Source: Ignavibacteriaceae bacterium (GTDB lineage: Bacteria; Bacteroidota; Ignavibacteria; Ignavibacteriales; Ignavibacteriaceae). From it: a stretch of 64,000 nucleotides of DNA. Below the pieces are notes generated by a model, which saw only the letters and a program-made list of their open reading frames with translations, ran no database searches and was not told the DNA's origin. The translations under genes and the position numbers were made by a program. The stretch lies in NCBI GenBank assembly GCA_013360295.1, contig JABWCL010000009.1, positions 1 through 64,000 of the forward strand, given 5' to 3'. Positions 26,493-35,920 of this stretch are shown one piece after another; the stretch's first letter is position 1, and the number at the start of each line of letters is the position of its first letter.

Positions 26493-27870
26493 AGGCGTTG
26501 GCAGCAGCTTCCATTATTGATTCCGACAGCGTCGGGTGTGCGTGTACTGTCTTGATAATAGATTCAGGAGTCGCTTCCAACGCTCTGGCAAGTCCGAGTT
26601 CAGCTATCATTTCTGTCGCTTCAGATCCAATGATGTGAGCGCCTAATAATTCACCGTACTTAGCATCAAAAATTAGCTTTACAAAGCCTTCCCTCTCTCC
26701 GATGGCGAAAGCTTTTCCACTCGCCATAAACGGAAACTTACCGATTTTTAGTTCATATCCGGCTGCTCTGGCTTTTTCCTCAGTCATACCCACTGAAGCA
26801 ACCTGTGGCTGACAATATGTACAACCGGGGATGTTCTCATAATCGACAGGGACAGTGTGCAATCCCTTTATTCCTTCAACGCAGGCGATTCCTTCAGCAG
26901 AAGCAACGTGTGCCAGCCAGGGCGGACCGATAACATCCCCTATCGCGTAAATATTAGATATGTTCGTTTGGAAGCTCTTTTTGTCAACTTTTATATGATT
27001 CTTAAAAATCTCAATACCCAGACTTTCCAAACCAATGTTTTCAATGTTCCCTACAACGCCAATTGCACTAAGTACTTTATCAGCCCTGATCTCAAACGTT
27101 TTAGAATCTTTAGAAACGGTAACAGTCACTGTATCCCCATCCACTTTCGCAGACTGTACAGTAGCTGAAGTGTGTATTTCTATTCCGCGCTTTTTGAAGT
27201 TTTTCTCAAGTGTCTGACTTACTTCCTTGTCTTCAATCGGGAGGATATTTTCCATCATCTCAATTATGTACACTTTTGTGCCAAGAACAGAATAGAAATA
27301 TGCAAATTCAATACCGATTGCCCCGGCACCAACGATAACAAGAGATTTTGGTTGCTCTTTAAGGCTCATAGCCTCGGTGCTGGTTATGATATAAGTGTGA
27401 TCAACAGGGATCTGGGGTACACTTCGGGGACGTGCCCCTGTTGCAATTATAATATTTTTGGCCTTGACGCACTCGATCTTTCCTTCCTGCGTCTTTACTT
27501 CAATGGTGTTTTTATCTGTGAGAGTTCCATAGCCTCTGAGTCGGTCTATTTTGTTCTTTTTGACCAGCATTTCGACGTTTTTCGTAATTCTCTCAGAGAT
27601 GTCCCTGCTCCGCCTGATAATCTTACTAAAATCAAATGATAACCCTTCTATCTTAAGACCAAAATCCTGATGATGATTTTTGATATCATCATACATTTCC
27701 GCGTTCTTAAGTAGCGATTTCGTTGGAATACACCCCCAATTCAGGCAAATTCCGCCTAAATTGTCCTTATCAATTACTAATGTTTTAAAACCAAGCTGAC
27801 CGGCACGTATTGCTGCAACGTATCCGCCGGGCCCTCCTCCGAGGATAGCTATATCATATTCTTTAATCAT
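26470..27870 (-). CDS. lpdA: Dihydrolipoyl dehydrogenase (E3)
   Basis: A 466-residue FAD disulfide oxidoreductase that reoxidises dihydrolipoyl groups with NAD+. FAD-binding GGGPGGYVAA (11-20), redox-active disulfide C42 and C47 in GGICLNWGCIPTKS, NAD-binding VGAGAIGIEFA, the second FAD motif YAIGDV, and the C-terminal catalytic HAHPTLSE (443-450) are all intact. First gene of the lpd-lipB-E1-E2-lipA operon, which runs on into the surface module. It is likely to serve every 2-oxoacid dehydrogenase in the cell, including the fused 2-oxoglutarate enzyme. It is preceded by an 88-base AT-rich gap that should hold the operon promoter. Confidence 0.97.
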   Translation of the reverse strand: MIKEYDIAILGGGPGGYVAAIRAGQLGFKTLVIDKDNLGGICLNWGCIPTKSLLKNAEMYDDIKNHHQDFGLKIEGLSFDFSKIIRRSRDISERITKNVEMLVKKNKIDRLRGYGTLTDKNTIEVKTQEGKIECVKAKNIIIATGARPRSVPQIPVDHTYIITSTEAMSLKEQPKSLVIVGAGAIGIEFAYFYSVLGTKVYIIEMMENILPIEDKEVSQTLEKNFKKRGIEIHTSATVQSAKVDGDTVTVTVSKDSKTFEIRADKVLSAIGVVGNIENIGLESLGIEIFKNHIKVDKKSFQTNISNIYAIGDVIGPPWLAHVASAEGIACVEGIKGLHTVPVDYENIPGCTYCQPQVASVGMTEEKARAAGYELKIGKFPFMASGKAFAIGEREGFVKLIFDAKYGELLGAHIIGSEATEMIAELGLARALEATPESIIKTVHAHPTLSESIMEAAANAYGESIHI

Positions 27871-27935
27871 TAAAACCTAAAAAAAATTATTAAAATATAC
27901 TCAACAAAAACGTAATATAAAATGACATATTTGAA

Positions 27936-27959
27936 GCAAAAACCCATAACAAAATGGTT
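27936..27959 (-). terminator. Possible terminator after acetoacetyl-CoA synthetase
   Basis: Minus-strand AACCAT-TTTGTT-ATGGGTT with one bulged base, followed by TTTTTG. It begins at the stop codon of the synthetase gene. The stem is short and imperfect, so the call is tentative. Confidence 0.4.
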
Positions 27960-29917
27960 CAAAAGCTATCTTTAAGTTCATAAAATATATCCAGAGATTC
28001 CGGATTAAGAAGCGCCTCTTTGTTATCTATACCCATGCCGTTAAGAATCCTGGAAACGGCCAATTCTACCTTTTTCCCATTCAGAGTACGGGGTATATCG
28101 CTGACAGCAACAATAGCACCGGGGACGTGTCTTGGGGAGGCTTTCGCCTTTATTTCATTCTTTAAAGTAGCTATCAGTTTTTCGTTCAGCACTGCTCCCA
28201 CTTGAAGAACCACAAAGAGTACAACCTGAACATCATTATCTTTGTTCCTTCCTACGACTAAAGAGTCAGCAATTTCCGGTATATTCTCAACCACGCGGTA
28301 AATTTCAGACGTCCCAATTCTTACGCCCCCTGGATTTAATGTAGCATCTGACCTGCCATAAACGATGATCTCACCCTCCTCATTGATTGATATAAAATCG
28401 CCATGTCTCCAGATACCGGGATATTTATCAAAATAGGATTTTCTATATTTATCATTGCCCGCATCGTCCCAAAAATAGACAGGCATCGAAGGGGCCGGCT
28501 TGGTACAGACCAATTCACCGGCCTGATTAATAACTGATTCTCCATTTTCATCCAGAGCACTAACTGCCATACCTAATCCGCGGCACTGAATATAACCAGA
28601 TCTTACGGGCAGCACGGGAGCACCTAACATAAAACACGAAATAATATCCGTGCCGCCTGAAATTGAGGAAAGTTGAATGTCACTTTTTATGTTCTCATAA
28701 ACCCACTTAAAGTTTTCCGGTGAAAGTGGTGAACCCGTGGAAAGCACACAACGTAAACGTGAGAGATCGTGTTTTTTCGCAGGATGATAGCCAAGTTTTT
28801 CGAGTCCGGATAGGTATCTCGGACTTGTGCCAAACACCGTTATTCCTGCTTCTTCACAAATCCTCCAGAGAAGTCCCGGAGAGGGAAAGAAAGGATTACC
28901 ATCGAATAATACTATCGTTGCACCGGTGTGCAGAGAACTGACAAGCCAGTTCCACATCATCCAGCCGCAAGTAGTATAGTAAAAAATTACATCGCCGGAA
29001 GTTAAATCCGTATGCAATGTATGTTCTTTATAGTGCTGAAGCAGTGTTCCTCCTGCTCCATGCACTATACATTTTGGTTTACCGGTTGTACCTGAAGAAT
29101 ACATAATATAGACCGGATGACTGAACCCAAATTTTTCGAAGGTGCTTATCTCATCTGGCGTGGAGATAAGGAGGTCCGGAAAATAGTGGCAGTTAACATC
29201 CGCGCCACCAGTATAATTTTCAAAGTCAGGTTCTTCATCCGTAATCAGCACCAGATCTGTGAGTGAATTAATATTTTGAGCAATACTGCGTATTTTTTCA
29301 CTGCAGTCAACCATTTTTCCGTTGTACTGATAAGAATCCGTAACAAAAAGAACCTTTGGAGCTATCTGGGTAAATCTGTCAAGAACCCCCTGCACACCAA
29401 AGTCACTTGAACTGGAAGACCAAATGGCGCCAATAGAAGTTGCGGCAAGCATTGCGATAACAGATTCAGTCGTATTTGAAACATATCCGCAAACGCGATC
29501 ACCCTTCCTGACTCCCCGTGTCTTAAGCCAGATGGCAACGGCTTTTACTTTAAGTCTTAACTCATTGAAGGATGTCCTGGAGGCAATCCCCTTCTCAGTG
29601 GCGGAAATGATTGCTGTTTTATCGGAATTAACACGGAGAAGGTTTTCGGCAAAATTTAGTTCAAGATTTGGAAACCACTTTACGCCTGGCATTTCATCAC
29701 CCTCGCGGACATTATTCAAATCACCTTCATAACGAATCGTGGAAAACTGAATAAGAAGACGCCAAAAGTCATCTCTCTTAGTAATTGACCACTCGTATAA
29801 TTCAGAATAATCCCTTAACGCCAAACCCATTTGTCCATTGACATACCCCATAAACCTGTAAATATTGGTTTTCTCAAGGCTGTTAGGATTCGGAGTCCAT
29901 AAAATTTCACCTGACAT
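27959..29917 (-). CDS. aacS: Acetoacetyl-CoA synthetase
   Basis: A 652-residue ANL-superfamily acyl-CoA ligase that activates acetoacetate to acetoacetyl-CoA with ATP. The ATP/AMP motif YIMYSSGTTGKPKCIVHG is intact, as are the core motifs GGTDIISCF, WRHGDFI, YGRSDATLNPGGVRIGTSEIY, and the C-terminal catalytic lysine region PRTLNGKKVELAV. N-terminal W-x-P-x4 and the length of about 650 are diagnostic for AacS rather than acetyl-CoA synthetase. Role: recovery of ketone bodies or supply of acetoacetyl-CoA, which links to branched-chain amino-acid breakdown by the nearby dehydrogenase (inference). It follows the flavin reductase gene by 9 bases. Confidence 0.93.
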   Translation of the reverse strand: MSGEILWTPNPNSLEKTNIYRFMGYVNGQMGLALRDYSELYEWSITKRDDFWRLLIQFSTIRYEGDLNNVREGDEMPGVKWFPNLELNFAENLLRVNSDKTAIISATEKGIASRTSFNELRLKVKAVAIWLKTRGVRKGDRVCGYVSNTTESVIAMLAATSIGAIWSSSSSDFGVQGVLDRFTQIAPKVLFVTDSYQYNGKMVDCSEKIRSIAQNINSLTDLVLITDEEPDFENYTGGADVNCHYFPDLLISTPDEISTFEKFGFSHPVYIMYSSGTTGKPKCIVHGAGGTLLQHYKEHTLHTDLTSGDVIFYYTTCGWMMWNWLVSSLHTGATIVLFDGNPFFPSPGLLWRICEEAGITVFGTSPRYLSGLEKLGYHPAKKHDLSRLRCVLSTGSPLSPENFKWVYENIKSDIQLSSISGGTDIISCFMLGAPVLPVRSGYIQCRGLGMAVSALDENGESVINQAGELVCTKPAPSMPVYFWDDAGNDKYRKSYFDKYPGIWRHGDFISINEEGEIIVYGRSDATLNPGGVRIGTSEIYRVVENIPEIADSLVVGRNKDNDVQVVLFVVLQVGAVLNEKLIATLKNEIKAKASPRHVPGAIVAVSDIPRTLNGKKVELAVSRILNGMGIDNKEALLNPESLDIFYELKDSF

Positions 29918-29926
29918 ATTATACTT

Positions 29927-30880
29927 TCACCAGTGAGCAATTGTTAAAATAACGGCAGCTTCATAAATTTTATTCAAAGCGAGATAGCGCTTTGCTGTTT
30001 TGTACAATAATTCTCTGCGGCTGCCATCTCCTGAATTAATTATCGCAGGAATCGCTTCTTCAAATTTTTCACTTATTACAAGCGAATTCAATTCTTCAAT
30101 CGATCTACTCTTCATCCGGGGCGACAGATTTTCATAAAAACTATTCAATTCTTCGATGGTCGGGAGTGATTCAAGGTGGCATAACTTACCCAGTTCATTC
30201 GCCGTTAATAATTCTGAATTCTTCCAGTCAAGCGGCAGTGCTTTATAACCGATTCCTGTCTTGCCCGCAGGTTTAGGTATCTCAAATACTGAATCGCCAT
30301 TGGCCCTGCAGTAATATTCTCCCGACATTCGAGCTACCAAATCGATTTTATACGGTGAAATGATCCCATGCTCAAACAATTCTTCATTGGTATGTATTAA
30401 TAGCACACGGCAAATAATCAAATTCCCCGAAGCTTTTCCATCTCCGAGATTTAGAATCTGTTCAACACGGCACTCCATTTGAAATGGTGACTCCAAGACC
30501 CGGGGCGGTCTTACCATCACCGATTCCACAGGTGTTAATCCGGACTCCTGGAACTCATCAATCTCAGGTGAGAATTCGGTTGAAGCAAAACTTATTTGTT
30601 CCACCATAGAAAAATTTACTGAATTGACGACACATTCTTTAGTTTCCGCAATATTAATGTAGGTATCCTTCAGGCTAGCGTCTTTTCCCCTGCGAGCCGG
30701 GGAAAAAGCAACATACGGCGGATTAGCTCCAAATACATTAAAGAATGAAAAAGGTGAAAGATTCCGTATACCATCAGCAGAGACAGAAGAAACGAGAGCA
30801 ATCGGCCGCGGGCCGACGCCACCCAGCAACAACCTGTGCACCTCAGGTACTTTTAATTTTTCGGGGTCAAATGTAATCAT
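29927..30880 (-). CDS. Flavin reductase-like (DIM6/NTAB) protein with C-terminal helical extension
   Basis: 317 residues. The N-terminal 190 or so form the split-barrel FMN-binding domain of the flavin reductase-like family: GGVGPRPIALVSSVSADG, NLSPFSFFNVFGANPPYVAFSP, and a CRVEQILNLGDGKASGNLIICRVL segment. These proteins bind FMN and reduce flavins or other small substrates with NAD(P)H. The last 110 residues are extra: a helical, TPR-like stretch (LPTIEELNSFYENLSPRMK...RYLALNKIYEAAVILTIAHW) without a family I can name. It is the first gene of a two-gene operon with acetoacetyl-CoA synthetase. Substrate unknown. Confidence 0.85.
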   Translation of the reverse strand: MITFDPEKLKVPEVHRLLLGGVGPRPIALVSSVSADGIRNLSPFSFFNVFGANPPYVAFSPARRGKDASLKDTYINIAETKECVVNSVNFSMVEQISFASTEFSPEIDEFQESGLTPVESVMVRPPRVLESPFQMECRVEQILNLGDGKASGNLIICRVLLIHTNEELFEHGIISPYKIDLVARMSGEYYCRANGDSVFEIPKPAGKTGIGYKALPLDWKNSELLTANELGKLCHLESLPTIEELNSFYENLSPRMKSRSIEELNSLVISEKFEEAIPAIINSGDGSRRELLYKTAKRYLALNKIYEAAVILTIAHW

Positions 30881-30940
30881 ATGAAATATTATAAATCATT
30901 TTTTATTTTTCGGAATTAATTTATTGATATAGACCAAATT

Positions 30941-31348
30941 TTGAAACTAATTTTTAATTTTCATCAGTCAGCGCTGATACCTTACCAAAAATCAGGAAAC
31001 TCAATCAAAGTGCTGCTGATCACTACACGTAAAAATAAATATTGGACAATCCCAAAAGGTTTCGTTGATCCTAATCTTTCTCCTTTCGAGTCAGCAAGGA
31101 AAGAAGCGTTTGAAGAGGCAGGGATCTCACAGTGCAAGGGAGAAAAACTGATCAGCCAGATAACTCTTCATAAGAAGATCGGATTGTGTTACCTGGAGAT
31201 ATTTGCTTCGCAGGTGGTAACAATGGTTGATATCTATCCTGAAAGCAGCTATCGTGAACGTGATTGGTTCAAACTGGATGATGCTGTCGGACTTATTAAG
31301 AACCGGGAAATAGCTGATAAAGTAAAACTGCTCCCACAGTACATTTAA
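30941..31348 (+). CDS. NUDIX hydrolase
   Basis: 135 residues from a TTG start; no ATG occurs early in this frame and the stop codon 24 bases upstream limits extension. The NUDIX box reads GFVDPNLSPFESARKEAFEEAGIS; the usual REUXEEXGU core is KEAFEEAGI, with Lys replacing the first Arg but both catalytic glutamates kept. Such enzymes cleave nucleoside diphosphates linked to another group (X), as in NDP-sugars or diadenosine polyphosphates; the substrate is unknown. The PKGFVDPNLSP pattern and the RDWF segment near the C-terminus resemble the diadenosine/diphosphoinositol polyphosphate hydrolase subgroup. Divergent from the flavin reductase gene and overlapping recX tail to tail by 4 bases. Confidence 0.85.
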   Translation: MKLIFNFHQSALIPYQKSGNSIKVLLITTRKNKYWTIPKGFVDPNLSPFESARKEAFEEAGISQCKGEKLISQITLHKKIGLCYLEIFASQVVTMVDIYPESSYRERDWFKLDDAVGLIKNREIADKVKLLPQYI

Positions 31349-31980
31349 TCATCGACTGTATCAAAAATCCCCGCAAGCACTTTCCTGATAACTTCGTAAT
31401 CATATCCCTTCGACAGCAAAAAATTGTAAAGATTACTTTTTTTTGTTTTTACGTCTTTATTCTGATAAGAGTAGGAAGACAACTTCTTTTCAGCAATTTT
31501 TCGTATATCACTGATATTCTCTTCATCATCAGGAAACAATACACGTATTTCATCAATGATCTTTCGATCAATCCCCTTCATTCTGAGGTCGTGCAGAATT
31601 TTTCTTTTAGAGTCTTTACCCCGGTTTAACCTGTCATTATAAAAAAGAATGGAAAATTCTTTATCATTTAATAATCCGGAATCGATAAATGACTGAAGGA
31701 CCTCGGTAACAAGGTCCTTCTCAAATTTTTTCTGAATAAGCTTAAGTTTAAGTTCTTCCCTGCCGTGTGGACGTCTGGATAGCAGTAATAGTGCTCTTTC
31801 CTTAATTCTCACTTTTTTGTCAAGCAGCAACAACTCCGAGAAGAGTTCGGAATCTATATCATCCCCTTTCCTTATCGCTTTTTCATAAATCACGATTTTG
31901 GAGACTCTTAATTTTTGGCCTCCGGAAAAGATTATTTCGGCACTTTCCTGCCCCCTTGAAACAATTCTTTCAATCGTCAC
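31345..31980 (-). CDS. recX: Regulatory protein RecX
   Basis: A 211-residue RecX, which binds RecA filaments and limits their extension. The charged three-helix repeats are visible: LLLLSRRPHGREELKLKLIQKKF, SGLLNDKEFSILFYNDRLNRGK-SKRKILHDLRMKGI, and the C-terminal NLYNFLLSKGYDYEVIRKVL. The N-terminal 60 residues form the less conserved strand-rich part. It starts at GTG 2 bases after the recA stop, so it is made together with RecA. Convergent with the NUDIX gene, sharing 4 bases. Confidence 0.93.
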   Translation of the reverse strand: MTIERIVSRGQESAEIIFSGGQKLRVSKIVIYEKAIRKGDDIDSELFSELLLLDKKVRIKERALLLLSRRPHGREELKLKLIQKKFEKDLVTEVLQSFIDSGLLNDKEFSILFYNDRLNRGKDSKRKILHDLRMKGIDRKIIDEIRVLFPDDEENISDIRKIAEKKLSSYSYQNKDVKTKKSNLYNFLLSKGYDYEVIRKVLAGIFDTVDD

Positions 31981-31982
31981 TT

Positions 31983-33044
31983 TTAATTCTTAGTCGTTTT
32001 CTTCTCTTTGACGGAAGTAGCAGTGCTTTCGCTTTTCTCATCCAGTTTGGGAATGAAACCCAGTTTTGTTTTTACTTCCAGAGTTAAAGTATCAAAAAGA
32101 ACCTTGGATTCAATAAGCTTTGCACGGAATTGCTCTCTTCCCTGAAATCTGTCTTCACCATATGTAAACCAGGCACCGCTCTTTTTAACTATGTTGTGGT
32201 TCACTGCCAGGTCAAGAATATCTCCGGACTTACTAATCCCTTCGTTATAGAGAATATCAAACTCAACTTCCTTAAAGGGAGGAGCAACCTTACTCTTTAC
32301 GATCTTAACTTTTGTTCTGTTACCAATAACATCATTACCCTCTTTGATCTGAGCAATCCTGCGAATATCAATTCTGAGCGACGCGTAAAACTTCAGTGCA
32401 TTACCGCCCGTGGTTGTTTCGGGATTTCCGAAAACCACACCAATTTTACTGCGCAGCTGATTCGTAAATATTACAGAAGTCTTGGACTTTGCTATGGCAG
32501 CAGTGAGTTTCCTGAGTGCCTGCGACATCAATCTTGCCTGAACAGCCATATGTGCATCTCCCATTTCGCCTTCGATCTCAGCCCTCGGCACTAACGCTGC
32601 TACCGAGTCGACCACTATAACATCAAGCGCATTGCTTCTAACCAATGTATCGGTTATTTCAAGTGCCTGCTCACCAAAATCCGGCTGGGAGAGGAGAAGA
32701 TTCGAAACATCAACACCCAGTCTCTTTGCGTATTGAACGTCAAGTGCGTGTTCAGCATCAATAAATGCAGCAAGTCCGCCTGTTTTTTGTGCTTCAGAAA
32801 TCACGTGTAAGCATAAAGTTGTTTTTCCGGAGGATTCGGGTCCATATATTTCCGTGATTCTTCCCCGTGGAATTCCACCGATACCAAGTGCCCAATCAAG
32901 TGAAAGCGCCCCTGTTGGTATCGCTTCGACCGGATTGATTATTCCGTCACCTAATTTCATTATAGCGCCTTTTCCGTAATTTTTTTCTATCGCTAAAATG
33001 GTGTCTTCAAGAATTTTCATTTTCGATTCTTTTTCGCTGCTCAT
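31983..33044 (-). CDS. recA: Recombinase RecA
   Basis: A 353-residue RecA, the strand-exchange ATPase of homologous recombination and SOS co-protease. Walker A is GPESSGKTT (68-76), Walker B is [19 protein letters not shown], and the loop-2 region has [27 protein letters not shown]. The C-terminal tail is charged ([18 protein letters not shown]), as usual. Normal length. The gene follows thpR by 22 bases and precedes recX by 2. I see no convincing LexA box in front, and since recA sits deep in an eight-gene operon, it may be transcribed mainly from the upstream promoter. Confidence 0.99.
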   Translation of the reverse strand: MSSEKESKMKILEDTILAIEKNYGKGAIMKLGDGIINPVEAIPTGALSLDWALGIGGIPRGRITEIYGPESSGKTTLCLHVISEAQKTGGLAAFIDAEHALDVQYAKRLGVDVSNLLLSQPDFGEQALEITDTLVRSNALDVIVVDSVAALVPRAEIEGEMGDAHMAVQARLMSQALRKLTAAIAKSKTSVIFTNQLRSKIGVVFGNPETTTGGNALKFYASLRIDIRRIAQIKEGNDVIGNRTKVKIVKSKVAPPFKEVEFDILYNEGISKSGDILDLAVNHNIVKKSGAWFTYGEDRFQGREQFRAKLIESKVLFDTLTLEVKTKLGFIPKLDEKSESTATSVKEKKTTKN

Positions 33045-33066
33045 TTTATTCTTCCTAATTAAATAT

Positions 33067-33624
33067 TTATTGTTGTAATTCTATTTCATTAACTTTGTTA
33101 TAAACTGATCCGCTCTTTAGTAATGAACTCTCGTAGAGAACGAGTTTGTTAATCATAAACTCATTATCTCCCGGAACACGTTCAACGATTTTCGATATGA
33201 GAGAATGATCATAATAAGGTTTAATTCGTAAAACCGTAATATGCGGTGAAAACGGTCTGGTCTCTCTTTTGAATCCAATTGCAGAGAAATCCTTTTCTAT
33301 CTTCTGAAGCAAGGGAATTATGTCTTCCTTTATTTCTAATCCCGCCCATAATATTTGCGGGGTATTTCCCCTGGAGAATATTCCAAATTTACTAATTTTT
33401 ATATGAAATGGTTTAAAATAATATAGTGCATAAAATTTGCTTTTAATCAAAGGCAGCAATTCTTCCGCTGTGTCACCGAGAAATTTTAATGTCAGATGAA
33501 GTTTCTCCTCCCTTTCCCACTTTGGACGGAGACCTAGGCCACTTGAAAAATCACCAATCACCCCTGTTAGAAACTTCTTCGCTTCTGCGGGTAAATCAAG
33601 AGCGATGAAGAGCCTACGGTTCAA
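33067..33624 (-). CDS. thpR: RNA 2',3'-cyclic phosphodiesterase
   Basis: A 185-residue 2H phosphoesterase of the LigT/ThpR type, opening 2',3'-cyclic phosphates on RNA. The two catalytic motifs HxTx are clear: [11 protein letters not shown] in the first half and [10 protein letters not shown] in the second, and the N-terminus RLFIALDLP is typical. Start is TTG, 11 bases inside the end of cinA. The order cinA-ligT-recA is known from Deinococcus, where it is one operon; here recX follows as well. Confidence 0.93.
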   Translation of the reverse strand: MNRRLFIALDLPAEAKKFLTGVIGDFSSGLGLRPKWEREEKLHLTLKFLGDTAEELLPLIKSKFYALYYFKPFHIKISKFGIFSRGNTPQILWAGLEIKEDIIPLLQKIEKDFSAIGFKRETRPFSPHITVLRIKPYYDHSLISKIVERVPGDNEFMINKLVLYESSLLKSGSVYNKVNEIELQQ

Positions 33625-34870
33625 AACTTATCCCTAGCAATGCACGACGAAGTAATTCCAGTGCAGCCTGAGTAGCACGCTGTTTGTTTACTAACCGGTC
33701 ATCTCCGAAATGAAATTCTTTTGAAAACACCTGGCCGGAGTCAGCATAGCCCACGTATACAGTTCCCACAGGTTTTTCGTTAGTCGCACCGGTGGGACCA
33801 AGTATCCCTGATATAGCTAACCCAATATCTGAGCCACTGATCGCTCGTATTCCCCTGGCCATCTCTTCAACAGTCTGTTTACTGACCGCGCCATATTCGA
33901 GCAATGTATCCTCATCAACATTTAATATTTCAACTTTAGCGGCATTGCTGTAGGCTACCACACCGCGTTCAAAATAATCGGAACTTCCGCTATGATTTGT
34001 AATTTCGTTGGCAATATTACCACCGGTGCAGGATTCAGCCACCGAGATTCTCAAATTTCTTTCTTTCAAAAGCCTGCCGACAACACCGCTCAGAGTCTCA
34101 GCATCCTTACCGTAAATGTATCTTCCTACCCTGCTTCTTATTTTTTGTTCGATTTCATTCAATCTGTCTGCCACCTCATTCTCCTCCTGACCGGATACGG
34201 TAATTCGTAATCGCACACCCAGATAATTTGGCAGGAATGCTAACTTGGCTCCCTCAAGAAGTTCATCGAGATTTCCAAGTTTTTCAAAAAGAGTTGATTC
34301 AGGAATTCCTGTTGTCAGGATGTTTGCTTGTTTGAGATAATGTGTATCATCACGCTTCAATTCCTTAAGTCCCGGAAGCACAAAATCTTCCATCATAGCC
34401 TTCATCTCTCTTGGGACTCCGGGCATTACAATAAAGACCTTATTTTCTTTATTTATCCAGTAACCCGGCGCCGTACCATTCATATTCCTTATTATCTGAG
34501 CACACTCTGGTACAAGAGCCTGATCCTCATTTAATTTTGTAACCGGTCGGTTAAATCGCGCAAACCGCTCTTTAATATCATTCAGGACCAATATGTTCAG
34601 TACTAGTGAAGTGTCAAAGAACGTGGCAACACAGTCCCTGGTAATATCATCGTGTGTTGGTCCAAGACCTCCTGTAACGATAATAATATCGTTATGAGAA
34701 AAAGCTGATCTGAAAGCCTCAAGAATATTAGAGTCGTTATCACCGACAATAGTAACCCGCCGGACCGTAATACTGGCCTCGGTCAGTTTTTCTCCTATCC
34801 ATGAGGCATTCGTATTGATAACTTGCCCGATTAGAAGTTCATCGCCAATAGAAACAATTTCTGCAGTCAT
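33614..34870 (-). CDS. cinA: CinA family protein (nicotinamide-nucleotide amidase / ADP-ribose pyrophosphatase domains)
   Basis: 418 residues. The N-terminal molybdopterin-binding-like (COG1058) domain (1-170) shows EIVSIGDELLIGQVINTNASWIG and VTGGLGPTHDDITRDC; the C-terminal PncC-like domain (about 255-410) shows SVAESCTGGNIANEITNHSGSSDYFERGVVAYSN, with the catalytic serine and the GTV-x-G strand. The full-length protein recycles pyridine nucleotides by removing the amide from NMN, and in naturally competent species is co-regulated with recA. Located upstream of thpR-recA-recX and downstream of pgpA (13 bases). Confidence 0.95.
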   Translation of the reverse strand: MTAEIVSIGDELLIGQVINTNASWIGEKLTEASITVRRVTIVGDNDSNILEAFRSAFSHNDIIIVTGGLGPTHDDITRDCVATFFDTSLVLNILVLNDIKERFARFNRPVTKLNEDQALVPECAQIIRNMNGTAPGYWINKENKVFIVMPGVPREMKAMMEDFVLPGLKELKRDDTHYLKQANILTTGIPESTLFEKLGNLDELLEGAKLAFLPNYLGVRLRITVSGQEENEVADRLNEIEQKIRSRVGRYIYGKDAETLSGVVGRLLKERNLRISVAESCTGGNIANEITNHSGSSDYFERGVVAYSNAAKVEILNVDEDTLLEYGAVSKQTVEEMARGIRAISGSDIGLAISGILGPTGATNEKPVGTVYVGYADSGQVFSKEFHFGDDRLVNKQRATQAALELLRRALLGISFEP

Positions 34871-34883
34871 AATTATCCTAAAA

Positions 34884-35333
34884 TTAAATTAATCTGTATA
34901 TCAGATTCATTACGAGACAGGTATACAACCCGGAAACAATATCATCAATCATAATACCCATTCCGCCTGGTATATTTTCAAGTTTACCGGCAGGAAACGG
35001 TTTAATGATGTCAAGTATCCTCCAGAGAATAAAAGCGGCAGTGATCCAGTATACATTCAACGGTAAGAAAAGGTAGCTAATCCAGGTTCCTACAAACTCA
35101 TCGAGAGTAAATTCAGAAGGATCTTTTCCATAAACCTTTTCGAATCTGTCTCCCATCGGGATCCCGACTAAAGTTGAAACCAGAATTGCCGGCAGGATGA
35201 TATAGTAATTAGTGAAACCCGGAATTAAAAATATTCCGGTCGCAACAATACTTCCGAAAGTACCGGAAGCGAAAGGAATGAAACCAGTATATATTCCGCT
35301 CCCATAGATCTTCGAAAAAAAATCCAGTTTCAT
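34884..35333 (-). CDS. pgpA: Phosphatidylglycerophosphatase A
   Basis: 149 residues with about four membrane helices. PgpA removes the phosphate from phosphatidylglycerol phosphate to give phosphatidylglycerol. Family motifs: GSGIYTGFIPFASGTFGS near the N-terminus, DEFVGTWISYLFLPL, and RILDIIKPFPAGKLENIPGGMGIMIDDIVSG in the second half with the conserved acidic residues. Its ATG overlaps the pgsA stop, so the two consecutive steps of phosphatidylglycerol synthesis are translated together. Confidence 0.95.
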   Translation of the reverse strand: MKLDFFSKIYGSGIYTGFIPFASGTFGSIVATGIFLIPGFTNYYIILPAILVSTLVGIPMGDRFEKVYGKDPSEFTLDEFVGTWISYLFLPLNVYWITAAFILWRILDIIKPFPAGKLENIPGGMGIMIDDIVSGLYTCLVMNLIYRLI

Positions 35334-35920
35334 TCCTTTACCGCCTTAAGAATAAGGTCATAGTTTTGTTTAATGTACACATATCCGGAGTGAACCGTTA
35401 TAATAGTTATCAGGAGCATTATATAATAAATAAAATGTTCGTTTAACATAAGAAAAGAAATGCTTTTAACGTTTTCACCGGAAAATTGGGAAACAGACAG
35501 AGTATAGAATACAAGGAGATAATAGAGAAAAATCATTTGAATAAAAGTCTTAACCTTTGCGTAAGTAGAAGTGGGGAAATTAAGATTTTTATAATCAACA
35601 TACCCCCGGACTGTTGTTACAAAAAGATCGCGCAAAACGATTAACAGTACCATCCATAAGGGAATAATGTCCAATATGACAAAACATAGAAAAGCAGCGC
35701 TCGTAAGAATCTTATCAGCCATAGGATCCCAAAACTTTCCCCACGCGGTAATATAATTAAACTTACGTGCCAGCCATCCGTCATACCAGTCTGTTAAGGC
35801 GGCAACGATATAAATAACGATAGAAATCTCCAGATGATAATCCCCGTCTGCCAAAAAGAAATAGACGAAGACAGGAGTCAATATTATCCGTAGAACGGTT
35901 AATTGATTAGGGAGTAGCAT
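35330..35920 (-). CDS. pgsA: CDP-diacylglycerol-glycerol-3-phosphate 3-phosphatidyltransferase
   Basis: A 196-residue integral membrane CDP-alcohol phosphatidyltransferase that makes phosphatidylglycerol phosphate. The full catalytic motif D-x2-DG-x2-AR-x8-G-x3-D-x3-D is present as D44, D47-G48, A51-R52, G61, D65 and D69. N-terminal LPNQLTVLRIILTPVFVY is typical of PgsA. About five to six helices. It overlaps the DUF971 gene by 14 bases and pgpA by 4. Confidence 0.96.
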   Translation of the reverse strand: MLLPNQLTVLRIILTPVFVYFFLADGDYHLEISIVIYIVAALTDWYDGWLARKFNYITAWGKFWDPMADKILTSAAFLCFVILDIIPLWMVLLIVLRDLFVTTVRGYVDYKNLNFPTSTYAKVKTFIQMIFLYYLLVFYTLSVSQFSGENVKSISFLMLNEHFIYYIMLLITIITVHSGYVYIKQNYDLILKAVKE

